64,000 bases of DNA from contig JALBYF010000004.1 of assembly GCA_023212725.1 (NCBI GenBank), positions 248,001-312,000 on the forward strand, given 5' to 3'. The stretch is from Tranzscheliella williamsii (Eukaryota > Basidiomycota > Ustilaginomycetes > Ustilaginales > Ustilaginaceae). The position numbers and the translations under genes were made by a program. This document shows positions 21,092 to 31,155 of this stretch, piece after piece (the stretch's first letter is position 1; each line of letters starts with the position of its first letter). The notes beneath the pieces are model-generated. The model saw nothing but the letters and a program-made list of their open reading frames with translations. It ran no database searches and was not told the DNA's origin.

Positions 21092-21541
21092 CTACCACCA
21101 GGCGCGGGAGCTGGGGCCGGGGGCGGGACGGCCGCCGAGGGAGGTGACGGCCTTTGCGTCGAGGGGGAGGCCAGTAGCGGGGTCGATGCCGTTGGCGACG
21201 AGGCGCTGCTGGTGGCGGATGAGGCGGGCCTGGTCGAAGCCGACCGAGTGGGCGTGCATGAGCGCTTGGATCTCGGCGGCGGCGTACGGGTCGAGACCCT
21301 CGCGCGCATCGTCCTCGACATTGCCGCGCAGGTCAAACAGCGACGACGACAGCCCGCCGCGCACCTGCGCCGCCCACCCGTTCGGCACGCGCACATACCC
21401 GCCCACTGCCGGCAGCCCCTCCTCCCCCGCCACCCACCCCCGCATCCCCTCTGGCAGCATTCCGGCGACCAGCCCCCGATTCCGGAACGCCAGGATCCCG
21501 ACCACCAGCACGAGCGATACGCTGAGCAGCGTGTGGTACAT
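21092..21541 (-). CDS. DUF2015 family membrane protein
   Basis: The 149-residue protein starts at ATG 21541. It has one N-terminal membrane segment (residues ~4-20, LLSVSLVLVVGILAF) and then a conserved small domain. The blocks GGLSSSLFDLRGNVEDD, AREGLDPYAAAEIQALM, FDQARLIRHQQ and ANGIDPATGLPLDAKAVTSL match the fungal DUF2015 family as I recall it, in order and spacing. Its function is not known. Membrane anchoring with the domain outside the bilayer is inferred. The last ~14 residues (Pro/Ser/Trp) are not conserved. No intron is needed. Confidence 0.8.
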   Translation of the reverse strand: MYHTLLSVSLVLVVGILAFRNRGLVAGMLPEGMRGWVAGEEGLPAVGGYVRVPNGWAAQVRGGLSSSLFDLRGNVEDDAREGLDPYAAAEIQALMHAHSVGFDQARLIRHQQRLVANGIDPATGLPLDAKAVTSLGGRPAPGPSSRAWW

Positions 21542-22133
21542 TGTCGCAAACACCCCGCGCCCTTTGACCCGGGCAGTGGGCAGTGTCTTTGCCGAGTGTG
21601 GGAGAAATCCGGCGCGAAGAGAGATTCAGGAGAGCAGAAAATGCAAGCTTTGGCGTGGACGGGCTGCGATGGTTACAAAACGGACAGTAGAGAGGTTGGT
21701 CGAGGCAGAGGACTTTTAGCGCAGTCTTTCGCTTGGGCAGGCACGACGTCGACGTGCGAGGCAGCGTGGCGTAGATGGATATCGGCCGCTGGCGGAGGGT
21801 GAGCAGCGGTCCGGTCGCAGAGATGATCAGCGGTCGCAGAGATGATCAGCGGTCGCAGAGATGATCAGCGGTCGCAGAGATGATCAGCTGTCGCAAAGAT
21901 GATCAGGGGAGGCGCCAGGTGCAGATGAGTTGGAGCGACGTTTTCGAGACGGCGCGGCACTTAGGAAGCACACTGACGGCGGCGCAGCACTGAGAGACGG
22001 TGAGAGGGAACAGCACACCCGTGAGCCGCGCCAGCCAAGTCCACCCGCGCTTCCATGCTCGCAGCCGCACAGTCTATCCAGCCCACCGACGCATGCTATA
22101 TAGTGCCAACCGTCGCGCTCTCCCAAGAACCGC
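21542..22133. other. Intergenic region between DUF2015 gene and tRNA
   Basis: Contains the 19-bp tandem array described separately and the upstream regions of the DUF2015 gene and the tRNA gene. No further gene is supported. Confidence 0.45.
21813..21907. repeat. Tandem array, 19-bp unit x5
   Basis: The unit GGTCGCAGAGATGATCAGC is repeated four times exactly from 21813, with a fifth diverged copy ending at 21907. It lies in the 5' flank of the DUF2015 gene. Confidence 0.9.
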
Positions 22134-22245
22134 GGCTGATTGGTGAAGTGGCCTAACACACTGGTTTTAGGATGTCTCCGCCAGACTGCCTGCAGTCCAG
22201 CCTCTCCCACACCAGGATTCCTGGGTTCGAATCCCAGATCAGTCA
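22134..22245 (+). tRNA. tRNA gene with 38-nt intron, anticodon reads TAG
   Basis: The acceptor stem GGCTGAT (22134-22140) pairs with ATCAGTC (22238-22244) with one G-U, followed by discriminator A. The A box TGGTGAAGTGG and the B box GGTTCGAATCC are perfect matches to the Pol III consensus. The anticodon stem is CTGGT (22161-22165) with ACCAG (22211-22215). The T stem is CTGGG/CCCAG. The loop reads TT-TAG-G and then a 38-nt intron (22172-22209) at the canonical 37/38 position. A T5 terminator is at 22291-22295. TAG would decode CUA (Leu), and the TTTAGG loop is Leu-like. However, the variable loop is only 5 nt, whereas Leu tRNAs have a long arm. The isotype is therefore uncertain. Confidence 0.75.
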
Positions 22246-22546
22246 CCATGCCCGATCACCCGATCCATCCGATCGGAGGTCGATCCACCCTTTTTGGCGG
22301 GGCGCATCCTCATCCCGATCGGCAGCCGATGGAAGCTGTCGAGCCCATTTTTGCCACGCGACGATAGCAGGCACAGCACGTGAGGGAAAGTGACACGATA
22401 GGATACGAATAGGACGATATGGCAGTGAATGGTCAGCGTGCATCCTAGTGTCCAATGCTGGGCGGAAGGCGGAAGGCGGAAGGGCGGAAGGCGGACAGCG
22501 GGGGCGCCAGTGCGAGGTAGGGTATGGGTGCAGAGCGAGCGCGACG
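22246..22546. other. Gap between tRNA and kinesin stop
   Basis: Holds the tRNA trailer, a GGCGGAA-type short repeat (about 22463-22498), and the first copy of a 40-bp-spaced direct repeat (22508-22546) whose second copy spans the kinesin stop codon. No gene seen. Confidence 0.45.
22291..22295 (+). terminator. Pol III T5 terminator for the tRNA gene
   Basis: A run of five T residues 46 bp after the tRNA end is the first T tract downstream and could stop Pol III. Confidence 0.5.
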
Positions 22547-25500
22547 TCAGTGCGAGGTAGGGTATGGGTGCGGAGCGAGCGCGGCGAACGTCTCGGAGGA
22601 GGTGAGCTGGGCGGACTTGGTGAGTTCCTGCTCGAGGTCGTGCGTTCCGATTTGGAGAAGGGTATAGTCGTTGGAGAGGGAGCGGCGCTGGTCCTTCCTG
22701 GGCGAGGGCGCGGCGGGCGTGGGCAAGGCGCTAGCAAACGGGCCGTGCTGCGGGGTGGCGGGGGTGGGATTGAACATGCTCATCGGGCGGGGTTTGGTGG
22801 GGGAGGCGGGGCGGATGCGAGGCGCGGGTGTGTTGGTGGTGTTTTTGAAGGGCGAGGCGGGGCGGGAGGGGGAGGCGAGGGAGTGGACCATGGAGGCGGT
22901 CTGCTGGTGGGCGAGGTGCATCAGGCGGGCGTTGGCGGCGGCGAGGCGGGCAGACTCGGCCTGGAGTTCGGCGAGGAAGCTGTCCTTCTCGGCAAGCGTC
23001 TGCTGGAGCGCGTCGAGGCGCGCCTGGAACTCGCGCTCCACGTCCTCGCGGATCTTGGGCGGCGCATCGGCCGCCTGCATCTCGCAGACCGCCTCGAGCT
23101 CGCGGATCTGCTGCGCCTGCCGCGCGATCAGCGCCGCCTGCTCCCCCGCCGTCGCCGGCACCGCAGGCCGCGCGCCCAACTCGGCCGTCAGGGCTTGGAT
23201 CTTTTTGTTGGCCAGAAACAGCTTCTCTGCCAGCAGATGCGGCGGGTCGTCAAACCCAAACACATACGCCGCCGTCCGCTTGACCGGCGAGATCGGCCGC
23301 GCGTACGTCCGCCGCGCCACCGCACCCACCCCGGCCGTCGTCGACGACACCGACGTGCTGCGCGACGAAACCGACCCCACCGTCGGCGTCGACGCCGACG
23401 GCGTCAGCATCGTAGCGCACGACGACGAGGACGGCGTCCGCTGACCGCAGTCGTCGCCCTCGTCGTCCGACTCGTCCGCATAGACGCCGCCCCAACCGGC
23501 GCCCAGACCGTCCTGGTCTGCCTCCAGCTCCCTTCCGCCGCGCACCACAAGACTGCCAATCACGTCCAGTCGCTCTTGGAGCTCGCGGATCCGCTCGTCA
23601 TCCCACATGGCCATCTGCTGCTGTTGCTGCTGCTGCTCCTCGCTTTCGCCACTGCGGCTTTGCAAATCGTCGACCATTTTGCGCAGCGCGTCCGCCTCGG
23701 TCTGGTAGCGCAGGATGAGCGCCTGCGCCTCGGCGCCAAAGCCATCCATGCTGGCATCCACCTCGTTCTTCTTGGCGTGCAGGCCCACCTTTTTGATCCG
23801 CTTGGCAAAGTGGAGCGTGCTCAGACTCTCGTCCACCGCGCTTGGGTTCGGGTTGAGGGTGCAGACGACGGCCACCCTGGCGTTGCCCGAGAGCGAGTTT
23901 TGCAAGATCCGCGTCAGCTTCGAGTCGCGGTAGGGGATGTGCGGGGCGGCGCTGCCGGCTGCACTGGCGGTGGCCTTGTCGGAGAGGGCCAGGATGACCT
24001 TGCCGAGGGTGAGCAGCGACTTGTTGATGTGGGCGCCTTCGGCGCGGCGGTCCGAGCCCTGGGAGACGTACTTTTCCGACCCGGCGAGGTCGATCAGGCA
24101 GAGTTCGGAGACGGTGACCTTTTTGCCGCGGCGCTGGGCGTCGAGCGAGGCGGTGTGCGGCGCGGCGGGGTGGGCGGGGGTGGTGGCGCGCTCCCAGCTC
24201 TCGATGCAGATGCGGAAGCAGGTGTGGGAGCGCGAGCTGCGCTCGTTCCAATCGGTCGCGCCAACGTGCCGGTTGAGCTGGCCGCGCGCGAGCAGCTCCT
24301 GCACCTGCGCCGGGCTGGTGACAATCTCCTCGCGCAGCGGCTGGACCGTGGTGCCCTTGCCGCCGCGCTTGCGCTTGTCGTCGCGCACCTGCGGCACATT
24401 GCTCGGCTCGAGCAGATCCTTGACCACCTCGTTCCAGATCTCCAGATAGCTCGCGCGCAGCAGATACTCGCGCCGCGCCGAGCTCTGCCGAATGCCCCGA
24501 AAGATGTCGCGCACGGCACGCGGGATGATGCCCGGCTCCGCATTCTTCTCGTCGCCCGATAGCGTAAACGTCTTGCCGGACGCCGTCTGGCCGTAGGCAA
24601 ACACCACCGCGTCGTATCCGTCCAAGGCCGACCTGACCAACGGCCGAGCCACCGACACGTATACGGGCTGATTGGCAGACCCGGTCTGCATGCCGTCAAA
24701 CTGGAACGGCCCCAGACTGGCGCTCTGCGTACGCGTCTGCAACACCGACGGCTCCAGCGCGATCGAGGCGCTGAGCGGCTTGGCTATCCATGCGCACTCC
24801 TCGCCCGCCTTGGGTGGCCGCAGCCGAATGTGCACCTGTACCGTGTCCTGCCGAACGGCCCCGGACAACCCCAAAGATGCGCCTTCTCCGTCGTAGACAA
24901 ACGAACTGTCGCCAGCGGCGGTGTCTGCCTCCTCTTCGCACGTAGCTTCCGTTTTTTCGTCCAAGGTGGCAGCATGGGACGACACGAGCGGCGACGAGAC
25001 CAAGGCGGGCTGGTTGTGTAGACGTGAGGCAGGGGGAGCCCTCGGAGGGGGAGACGCTCTTGTGTAGCTGCTGGCGGGCACGGCGGGTGTGCTGCGGAGC
25101 GTAGTAGAGGAGGCCTGCTTGCGGGGCGAGCGCACCCTTGCAGCCACGTCCGCCGAGACGGCGGCTTTGATCTTGGGTGCTGAAGCAGCCGACATGGCGG
25201 TGGGGGTATGTGATCGCGGCATGGGGAGCGGTTGCGAAGGTGGTCTTGACGCCGATGCAGGATTGGCGAACGAGGCCGTCGGTCGGAGCTGGGGAGTCGG
25301 GGCGGCGGAAGAGGGGGCGGACTGGATCGCCGATCTCGCATGCAGGGCCCCCGTAGGCACCGTGGCGGCTGCCGCAGCAAGCGTCTTTGAAGTGCTTCGC
25401 GTCGTCCTGGTGGTCCTTGGCTGCGTAGGGCGTGGAGACGGCGCGGCGAGGGAAGGGGTGGCGGAGAACGGCCGCGGAGGAAGCGACTCCAGTGTGGCGT

Positions 25501-25801
25501 CCGACTCGGGCCAGGACAGCGACGAACTGGGCTGAGGGGCTTGCTGGAGCGGGATCGAGTCTGCACTGGCGCTTCCTTCTGGGACTAAGTAGGAGAACGG
25601 CCTCGGCTTGGTCTGCTTGCGCTTGGGCACGAATGGTATGCGGGGGGTGGAGCAGCGCTGGTCCTCAGACCCACCTTGCGTGTCTCCTCGCTGTCGGTCT
25701 GCGCCCTGCCCCTCGTTGGGCCGTGGCGAAGTGGACCAAGTACGCTGAGCGGAATGGTCAGAGAACGGGCCGGCCTGGGCTCGGGTCGCAGCAGAAGGCA
25801 T
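22547..25801 (-). CDS. Kinesin, probably kinesin-7 class
   Basis: The 1084-residue protein begins at ATG 25801; an upstream GTG is not a credible start. Residues 1-318 are Ser/Pro/Ala-rich and disordered. The motor domain spans ~319-670: VHIRLRPP, P-loop GQTASGKT near 403, switch I NERSSRSH near 520, switch II LIDLAGSEK near 570, and the closing LHFAKRIKKVGLHAKKNEVDASM. A Gln run (7 Q), helical coiled-coil segments and a Ser/Pro-rich tail follow. An N-terminal extension ahead of an internal-to-N-terminal motor and this neck sequence suggest the CENP-E/Kip2-like kinesin-7 group, which moves along microtubules toward plus ends. I cannot separate the Kin7a and Kin7b types. The last 12 codons are part of a local duplication that continues past the stop. 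Confidence 0.85.
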   Translation of the reverse strand: MPSAATRAQAGPFSDHSAQRTWSTSPRPNEGQGADRQRGDTQGGSEDQRCSTPRIPFVPKRKQTKPRPFSYLVPEGSASADSIPLQQAPQPSSSLSWPESDATLESLPPRPFSATPSLAAPSPRPTQPRTTRTTRSTSKTLAAAAATVPTGALHARSAIQSAPSSAAPTPQLRPTASFANPASASRPPSQPLPMPRSHTPTAMSAASAPKIKAAVSADVAARVRSPRKQASSTTLRSTPAVPASSYTRASPPPRAPPASRLHNQPALVSSPLVSSHAATLDEKTEATCEEEADTAAGDSSFVYDGEGASLGLSGAVRQDTVQVHIRLRPPKAGEECAWIAKPLSASIALEPSVLQTRTQSASLGPFQFDGMQTGSANQPVYVSVARPLVRSALDGYDAVVFAYGQTASGKTFTLSGDEKNAEPGIIPRAVRDIFRGIRQSSARREYLLRASYLEIWNEVVKDLLEPSNVPQVRDDKRKRGGKGTTVQPLREEIVTSPAQVQELLARGQLNRHVGATDWNERSSRSHTCFRICIESWERATTPAHPAAPHTASLDAQRRGKKVTVSELCLIDLAGSEKYVSQGSDRRAEGAHINKSLLTLGKVILALSDKATASAAGSAAPHIPYRDSKLTRILQNSLSGNARVAVVCTLNPNPSAVDESLSTLHFAKRIKKVGLHAKKNEVDASMDGFGAEAQALILRYQTEADALRKMVDDLQSRSGESEEQQQQQQQMAMWDDERIRELQERLDVIGSLVVRGGRELEADQDGLGAGWGGVYADESDDEGDDCGQRTPSSSSCATMLTPSASTPTVGSVSSRSTSVSSTTAGVGAVARRTYARPISPVKRTAAYVFGFDDPPHLLAEKLFLANKKIQALTAELGARPAVPATAGEQAALIARQAQQIRELEAVCEMQAADAPPKIREDVEREFQARLDALQQTLAEKDSFLAELQAESARLAAANARLMHLAHQQTASMVHSLASPSRPASPFKNTTNTPAPRIRPASPTKPRPMSMFNPTPATPQHGPFASALPTPAAPSPRKDQRRSLSNDYTLLQIGTHDLEQELTKSAQLTSSETFAALAPHPYPTSH

Positions 25802-26457
25802 GGGAGCCACGCTGTCGAGCTCAGACCTTTGCAGCTGCCGGCACAGAGCAACAAGTGGGCGACAAATGCAAACGTTGTGGCTGCGAAATGAAACCGGTCT
25901 GCACTCCTACTGCAGCGAGCCTACCGAATGCAGGACTGTGTTCAACGCTGTGGCATCGAATGGTATGTATCGGGTGGTAGAGACAAGAGGCACGCCCGTT
26001 GCAAAGGCACGATGATGAGGGTCGAGAGCGAGGATACGGGCGTGGGCATGGCTGATACTACAGGCGGGCAATGGGAGAAATAACTCATACTGTATGATCG
26101 CCGAGACCGACACCTCAACACGCGTAGCAGCGCTCCCTCTCTGCCAATAATCAGCTACTCGCACGTGACGATGCACTGAATCCGGCGATCTAACACTCTT
26201 TGGCCTCGTTCCTCTCTTGCTATGAGCCTCCCGCTCAGGAAGCACCGTCACACCACCCTCATGGATAGCCTGGAGTCCATCGTGGTAGACATGTTGATAC
26301 CAGCATTCGTAAAAGTACAAATAGTTAGAACGAGAGGGAGAGACGCTAAGAGCGAGAAAGAGCGAGAGACAGAGCGAGAGAGCGAGGGAGCGAAGAGGGA
26401 ACGGTGAACCGTGTTCCACGAACGAGGGTGCGCTGGGCGCTGGGGGGTGAAGCCGGG
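25802..26457. other. Intergenic region upstream of kinesin, with GA-rich tract
   Basis: This should hold the kinesin promoter and the 3' end of the next minus-strand gene. A purine-rich tract of GAGA/GCGAGA repeats runs about 26328-26401. No gene is supported. Confidence 0.5.
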
Positions 26458-28728
26458 TCATGCGGGTGGTTTTGCGGGCTGTGTGAGGCGTCCTGAGCGG
26501 TGTCTTGCGCGGGAGACGAGCCAGGCGATGGCGGGTGGGATGGCGAGGAGGGAGAGGAGGAAGAGGGTTGCGGTGAGGGGGATCTGGGCGAGGGTGCGGG
26601 CGAAGGCGGAGGGGGCTGGGTGGGGGGGCAGGGCGAAGCCGGGGGCGGTGGTCGGGTCGGGGAGGCGCGCCAGTTTGGCGATGTGGACTGCGCAGAGTGC
26701 TGCGCAGTAGGCGAGCGTGGGGGGTGCGAGGGCGGCGAGGGCGAGGAGCAGGGCGGGGCGGGCGGTGCGCAAGAGGAGTGCCTGGACGAGCAGGAGGTCG
26801 AGCGCGAGGAACGCGCCGCCGGCGCACAGCGGCAGCGCCGGGCTGACCGCCTGCCACAGAAACGGCGCCTCGCACACGCACACCCCCGCCTCGTACACCA
26901 GCGTCGCCCCCACCGCCACCGCCACCCCTAGCCGCCGCCACAACACCCGCCCCTCGCCCTCCCCCGCCGGGGCTGGCTCGGTTACAGCCCCCGTCTCCCC
27001 GCTCGTCACACCCTCGGGCAGCGCAACGAGCACAGACCTCGGCGTCGCAACCGTCCGCACCGAGCGCCGGATGCTGGAACCCCGCGGTCGGATCTCTGGT
27101 CGAGGCCCTGGTTGGCCACCCGGCCCGAAGCCCGTCCTTTCCGCGCCGCCGAGCCGGCTTGGCTCCCATGTGGGTATGTCGGAAACCACGGCCTCGGCCG
27201 GACGCTCCAGCTCGTCCAACAGACGCTGAACCGCCCCCGGTGGGCTTGATACGATCGCGGGCGCTGGCTTGTTCACATCGGGCGTCCAGCTGGTCCGCGT
27301 TGCAGGACCATCCAGCGTAGTGTCGGTCTCGATCGCCGGATAGGCGCTCCTGTGTCCCGGCACGGAAGAGGTGGAGGTAGGGACGCTAATGCCGAGGCCC
27401 ACCCATCCGCCCGGGGCTTCTGCGCCCGTGTGAAGCGGGCCGTAAAGCTGCGGGACCGGCTGGCCGCGGTAGAGCCGGCTGGGTGAGACGGGGTCTGCGC
27501 GGCGCGTCCACTCGGGGCTGGCGGCTCCCTTGAGCGGCGTGGCCGGCGGCCCGCGCGGTTCGACAGCGCGGACCGCGCTCTTGTGTGACGGCCGCCGCCG
27601 AACCGACACAGCAAGCGCCTCGCTGAGCGGACGAAAGATCTCCTCCGACGGCCGCGGGTCAGCAGCCTCGGCATCCGTGGCGATCTGCCACGGCACCAGC
27701 TCGAACGTGCTTTCCGAGCGCGACGCCGCCGTCGGTGCCGGCGAGAGCGAGTGCGCCCGCCCCGATGTATCTGCCCCCGCGCTCGTCGTCGTCGGTGTCG
27801 ACGTCAGCGTCATGTCGAGCTCCGATCGTCCAGCCTCCTCGCCTTCGTGCCGCGCCGGCCGAGACTTGGGCGTGCAAGTCTGGTTCATGGCCTCCTGCTC
27901 TGCGGCACCCTGCTGCCAAGCCGGCGCCGGCGGCGTCGCTCTGCCATCCGTGGCGCGATCTTCCTCATTGCCTGAAGACAGCCCGCTCAACGCAGCTGCC
28001 AATGGAGGCTGCAGGGGAGAAGGTTGCGGCACGGGAGAATGGGGCCCAGACACGACAATAGGGTTGCTGGTAGAGCTGGAGGACGAACGCCGATGGGGCG
28101 ACGCTCGCGACCGGGGCGACCACGAGCGGTGCGGAGGCGTGGCGGCGGGGATGAGGACCAGATCCTTTGGCTTGAAGCCGCCTAGCGACGAAGCGCTCGA
28201 TGTGCGCATGTGGGACGCGGCTGAGAAGCGTCGTAGATCGCTAAGCGGCGAGGTGGACATTGACCGTACTGGTCGCGGGTCCGGAGGCCTGCTGCTTAGT
28301 GCGGCGCTCGTCTCCAGGATAGGGTCGAGCGAGGCACGCGCCCGGACGCCTTGGCCGTGGACGCCGCTTCCCGGCGAGGGTCCTTCGCGCATCAGGGCAA
28401 CTGGACTGGACCGAGCCGAGTCGGCGTACAGGCCAGCATGCTCTGCTGTGCCGTTGCTGACCGGCGCCTCGCTCCGTACGCCGCCAGAGGGTTGCGCGCC
28501 CCAGCCGTACCAGCCAAGCCCTAGTCCGAGCGGCGATGGGCAAGCATCGGGAGCCGAGGCCGGGTGTCCTGATATCGCTGCAATGGGAGAGCGAAGGGGG
28601 CCAGCATCTGCCCAGGCATGGTAAGTCTCGTCGGGCGGCAAGCGGGCTGGGCCAAGCCGGTGGATCCTGCGCCGGGCCTGGAACTGGCTGTCCAGCACCG
28701 AGGCGGCGGATCTGCTGCGCACCATCAT
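26458..28728 (-). CDS. Unrecognised protein: disordered N-terminal part, multi-pass C-terminus
   Basis: The frame encodes about 756 residues from the first in-frame ATG at 28728. I do not recognise the family. The first ~550 residues are rich in Ser, Pro, Arg and Ala with no fold visible. The last ~200 hold four or more hydrophobic segments typical of membrane helices (such as LPLCAGGAFLALDLLLVQALLL, LLLALAALAPPTLAYCAALC and IPLTATLFLLSLLAIPPAIAWLV), then a basic tail. The 5' end is unsettled. The same frame stays open without any ATG up to about 29058 and reads as plausible Ser/Arg-rich protein. An upstream exon joined at the CTGAGTCAG acceptor near 29059 is therefore possible. Confidence 0.6.
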   Translation of the reverse strand: MMVRSRSAASVLDSQFQARRRIHRLGPARLPPDETYHAWADAGPLRSPIAAISGHPASAPDACPSPLGLGLGWYGWGAQPSGGVRSEAPVSNGTAEHAGLYADSARSSPVALMREGPSPGSGVHGQGVRARASLDPILETSAALSSRPPDPRPVRSMSTSPLSDLRRFSAASHMRTSSASSLGGFKPKDLVLIPAATPPHRSWSPRSRASPHRRSSSSSTSNPIVVSGPHSPVPQPSPLQPPLAAALSGLSSGNEEDRATDGRATPPAPAWQQGAAEQEAMNQTCTPKSRPARHEGEEAGRSELDMTLTSTPTTTSAGADTSGRAHSLSPAPTAASRSESTFELVPWQIATDAEAADPRPSEEIFRPLSEALAVSVRRRPSHKSAVRAVEPRGPPATPLKGAASPEWTRRADPVSPSRLYRGQPVPQLYGPLHTGAEAPGGWVGLGISVPTSTSSVPGHRSAYPAIETDTTLDGPATRTSWTPDVNKPAPAIVSSPPGAVQRLLDELERPAEAVVSDIPTWEPSRLGGAERTGFGPGGQPGPRPEIRPRGSSIRRSVRTVATPRSVLVALPEGVTSGETGAVTEPAPAGEGEGRVLWRRLGVAVAVGATLVYEAGVCVCEAPFLWQAVSPALPLCAGGAFLALDLLLVQALLLRTARPALLLALAALAPPTLAYCAALCAVHIAKLARLPDPTTAPGFALPPHPAPSAFARTLAQIPLTATLFLLSLLAIPPAIAWLVSRARHRSGRLTQPAKPPA

Positions 28729-31155
28729 TGCGTTGTGTTTTGCGGCAGGGGTAAACGCAGGGCTGTCCGCGCGGCTGCGCGGCACATCTTCTCCATATCG
28801 AGCTCGGGTGGTGTCTGCGGACAGGTTGATGCGAAAGTCGGTGCGCGCATCGCCGGGGTTCCAGCTGAGAGGTCGGCGATGAAAGGAAGAAGTAAGAGGC
28901 GCCGACGGGGAGCGAGGGAAGGCAGGGTGGGCCTGGGTGGGCGACGAGGCGCTGCTTGCAGGCGCGCAAGACTCATGCAGGTCGCGGGGAGCGCCGAAGC
29001 CGATGGCGACGGCGGACCACGAAGGCGACCGCGAGTAGCTGATCGAGCTGCGACGAGAAATCCTGACTCAGTGCCCGGCCGGCCTCAACGCCTCCAAGGC
29101 AGCAAGGCACAGTGCGTCTGACCGACTTGGCAGCAGTGATAGCGGGCGCTGAAGCGATGCAGAAGCGGTCCAGTGCCTGCCGAGACCGCCAAGCTGCCGC
29201 GAGCGAAGCGCCAGGATAGAGCCGACCAAAGGCTTAGCACATTTCGTGCGCGGTCGTTCGGGTGGATATTTGCCGTGGAGATAGCACTCAAGGCTGGTGC
29301 TGCTGTTTGGCTGTCGTTCGTAGCTACGCCTCCCGTCGCAATGTGTGTGGCGAGAAACTTTGTCAGCTAAAAGCAAGCTATACCGACAATCGGGAAGGAG
29401 GCAGCGCTGGCTTGGAGTTGGCCTGTCGATGGCATACTATACGTGGAAAGGTCAGGCGACGAGCGCCGTGTAAGAAGGCGATGAGCGCGTGATACGCCTT
29501 CGGGGAAGACTTTACCAACGAGCCAGACGTCAAGATTACCGAACGGAATGACTTTGAACGTCGGCAGCTCGGCGCTGGGAGTTGAGTGGACGAGGACGGA
29601 GACGGCGGCGGTCGTGCGCTCAGGGGTCAAGTGCAGACGCAGGGTGGTGAGTGCAGACGGAGGGTGGTGAGTGCGGCCTGGATGTGATGCAGCGAAGGCA
29701 AGGCCAAGCGAAAAGATGATGTTCCGAGATGAAGTATCGTATGAAGCGGACGGCAGTGTCGTACACGGCTCCAGCGGGGAGGCACGACCGGAGCGGGAGG
29801 AAGCAGCGACGGATTCGTTTGCAAGACGTCGTTGTTGTTGTCACGAATTTCGAGGCGGGTAGCCGGAACATCACGTAAGGACGGGCCGCGTGGGCACTGA
29901 GGGCGAGCGGAAAGCGGTGGAAGGCCTGGGTGGGCTGTCTGCAGAAGAAGAAACTGGTGGCGGCCATGCAGACGCATCGGCGAACCGTGCTGCCACAGCC
30001 AGTTACGACCAGGGACGGGCTGGAAGAGGCGCGCGTGTTGGTCTGTCGGCGCGTCATAAGACGCCCACGCTGCGGGCGAACGACGCGATGACCGCCACGC
30101 CGATCCTGCCGCGTAGTGATGCCGGACGTGCAGGACGGGCTAGTTGATGCTGACCCGGGGACACACTATGGGAAGACCTGTTGTGCGCATTGCGTTTCAG
30201 CAGCCTGATTACGCATGCCCGACCGAACGAGCCGCAGAGTCAGACAGACCAACATAAGAAGGACAGAGCTGGAGAGTTCGGCTGGGCTGGCCCGCTTCCC
30301 GAAAAAGGCAAGGCAAGGGCGGGCGGGTTTGTTTGTTCGAGGCGGTGTCGATTCTACGCCTCGCCTCCATGCGTATCGCCGAAGCCCAAGACAAAAGAGC
30401 TGCAAAGATAGCTGCATCCAGCGGCCTGCAGTATGCGGTCATGCACCGCCGCATCGCGGCATCGCCTCACGCTCGTCTTGCCCTGGTCTGCTGCTGGTCT
30501 GCTGCTGGTTTGCTGCCGGTCTGGTAAACGCAAACGCTACTAGCAAGCCCTCTAATGCACAGGTGGATGGATCGACAGATGCATGGAATTCTCCCAGCGT
30601 TCTTTCCTCTAGCCGAGCCCGACCCTTCCGCGCCTGTCTGCCTACGCTATCCACCGGCTGTATGCCCGGCGCCCTTAGCCGCCCAGCCGTGACAGTGTAA
30701 CAGGGTGGAAGAAGCTGATCAAGATCGCCACATAGCTGCGCATCGTAAGAGGCGCGGGGTGAATGGCAAGCAAGCGCGCGTCGAGCCCGAACATACATCG
30801 CGTCACGTGAGAGACCCGATCGATCTCGCTCCAGATCGGGATGCTAGACCCGATGCTCCATGCCCAATTATGCTGTGATAGGATGACGACAGAAAGACGA
30901 AGCTCCGTCACAGCACATGTAGAGCGGCCGGCCCGCGGAGGTAGCCACTCCGCTGTGACAGGAAGGTGTAGGTGACAGTCATGGAAGGGTTATGTTCTAT
31001 CTGTATTGCTACGTCCGAGAAAGGTAAAGAAGAGTGCCAGCGATGATGGGAGCCGATCCAGGATGCTGCAGAGGGAGCCAGGATTAAATAACACCAGTAC
31101 TAGGTCAAGAAGAGAGAAGCCGGTGGGGAATGGGCCAAACTGTCGAAGCGCCGGC
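28729..31155. other. 2.4-kb region without a supported gene
   Basis: The part up to ~29058 may be coding sequence of the preceding minus-strand gene. Farther on there are short repeats: a ~19-bp unit twice at about 29633-29670, and an 11-bp TCTGCTGCTGG-type unit about three times near 30486-30525. Several open frames of 60-160 codons exist but none shows conserved motifs. The right end should contain the 3' UTR of the ammonium transporter. Confidence 0.4.

Noticed and set aside
22448..24562. 704-codon plus-strand frame rich in Gly, Arg and Ala
   Set aside because: It lies opposite the kinesin motor, which has clear motifs. High GC content opens antisense frames, and this one has no family signature.
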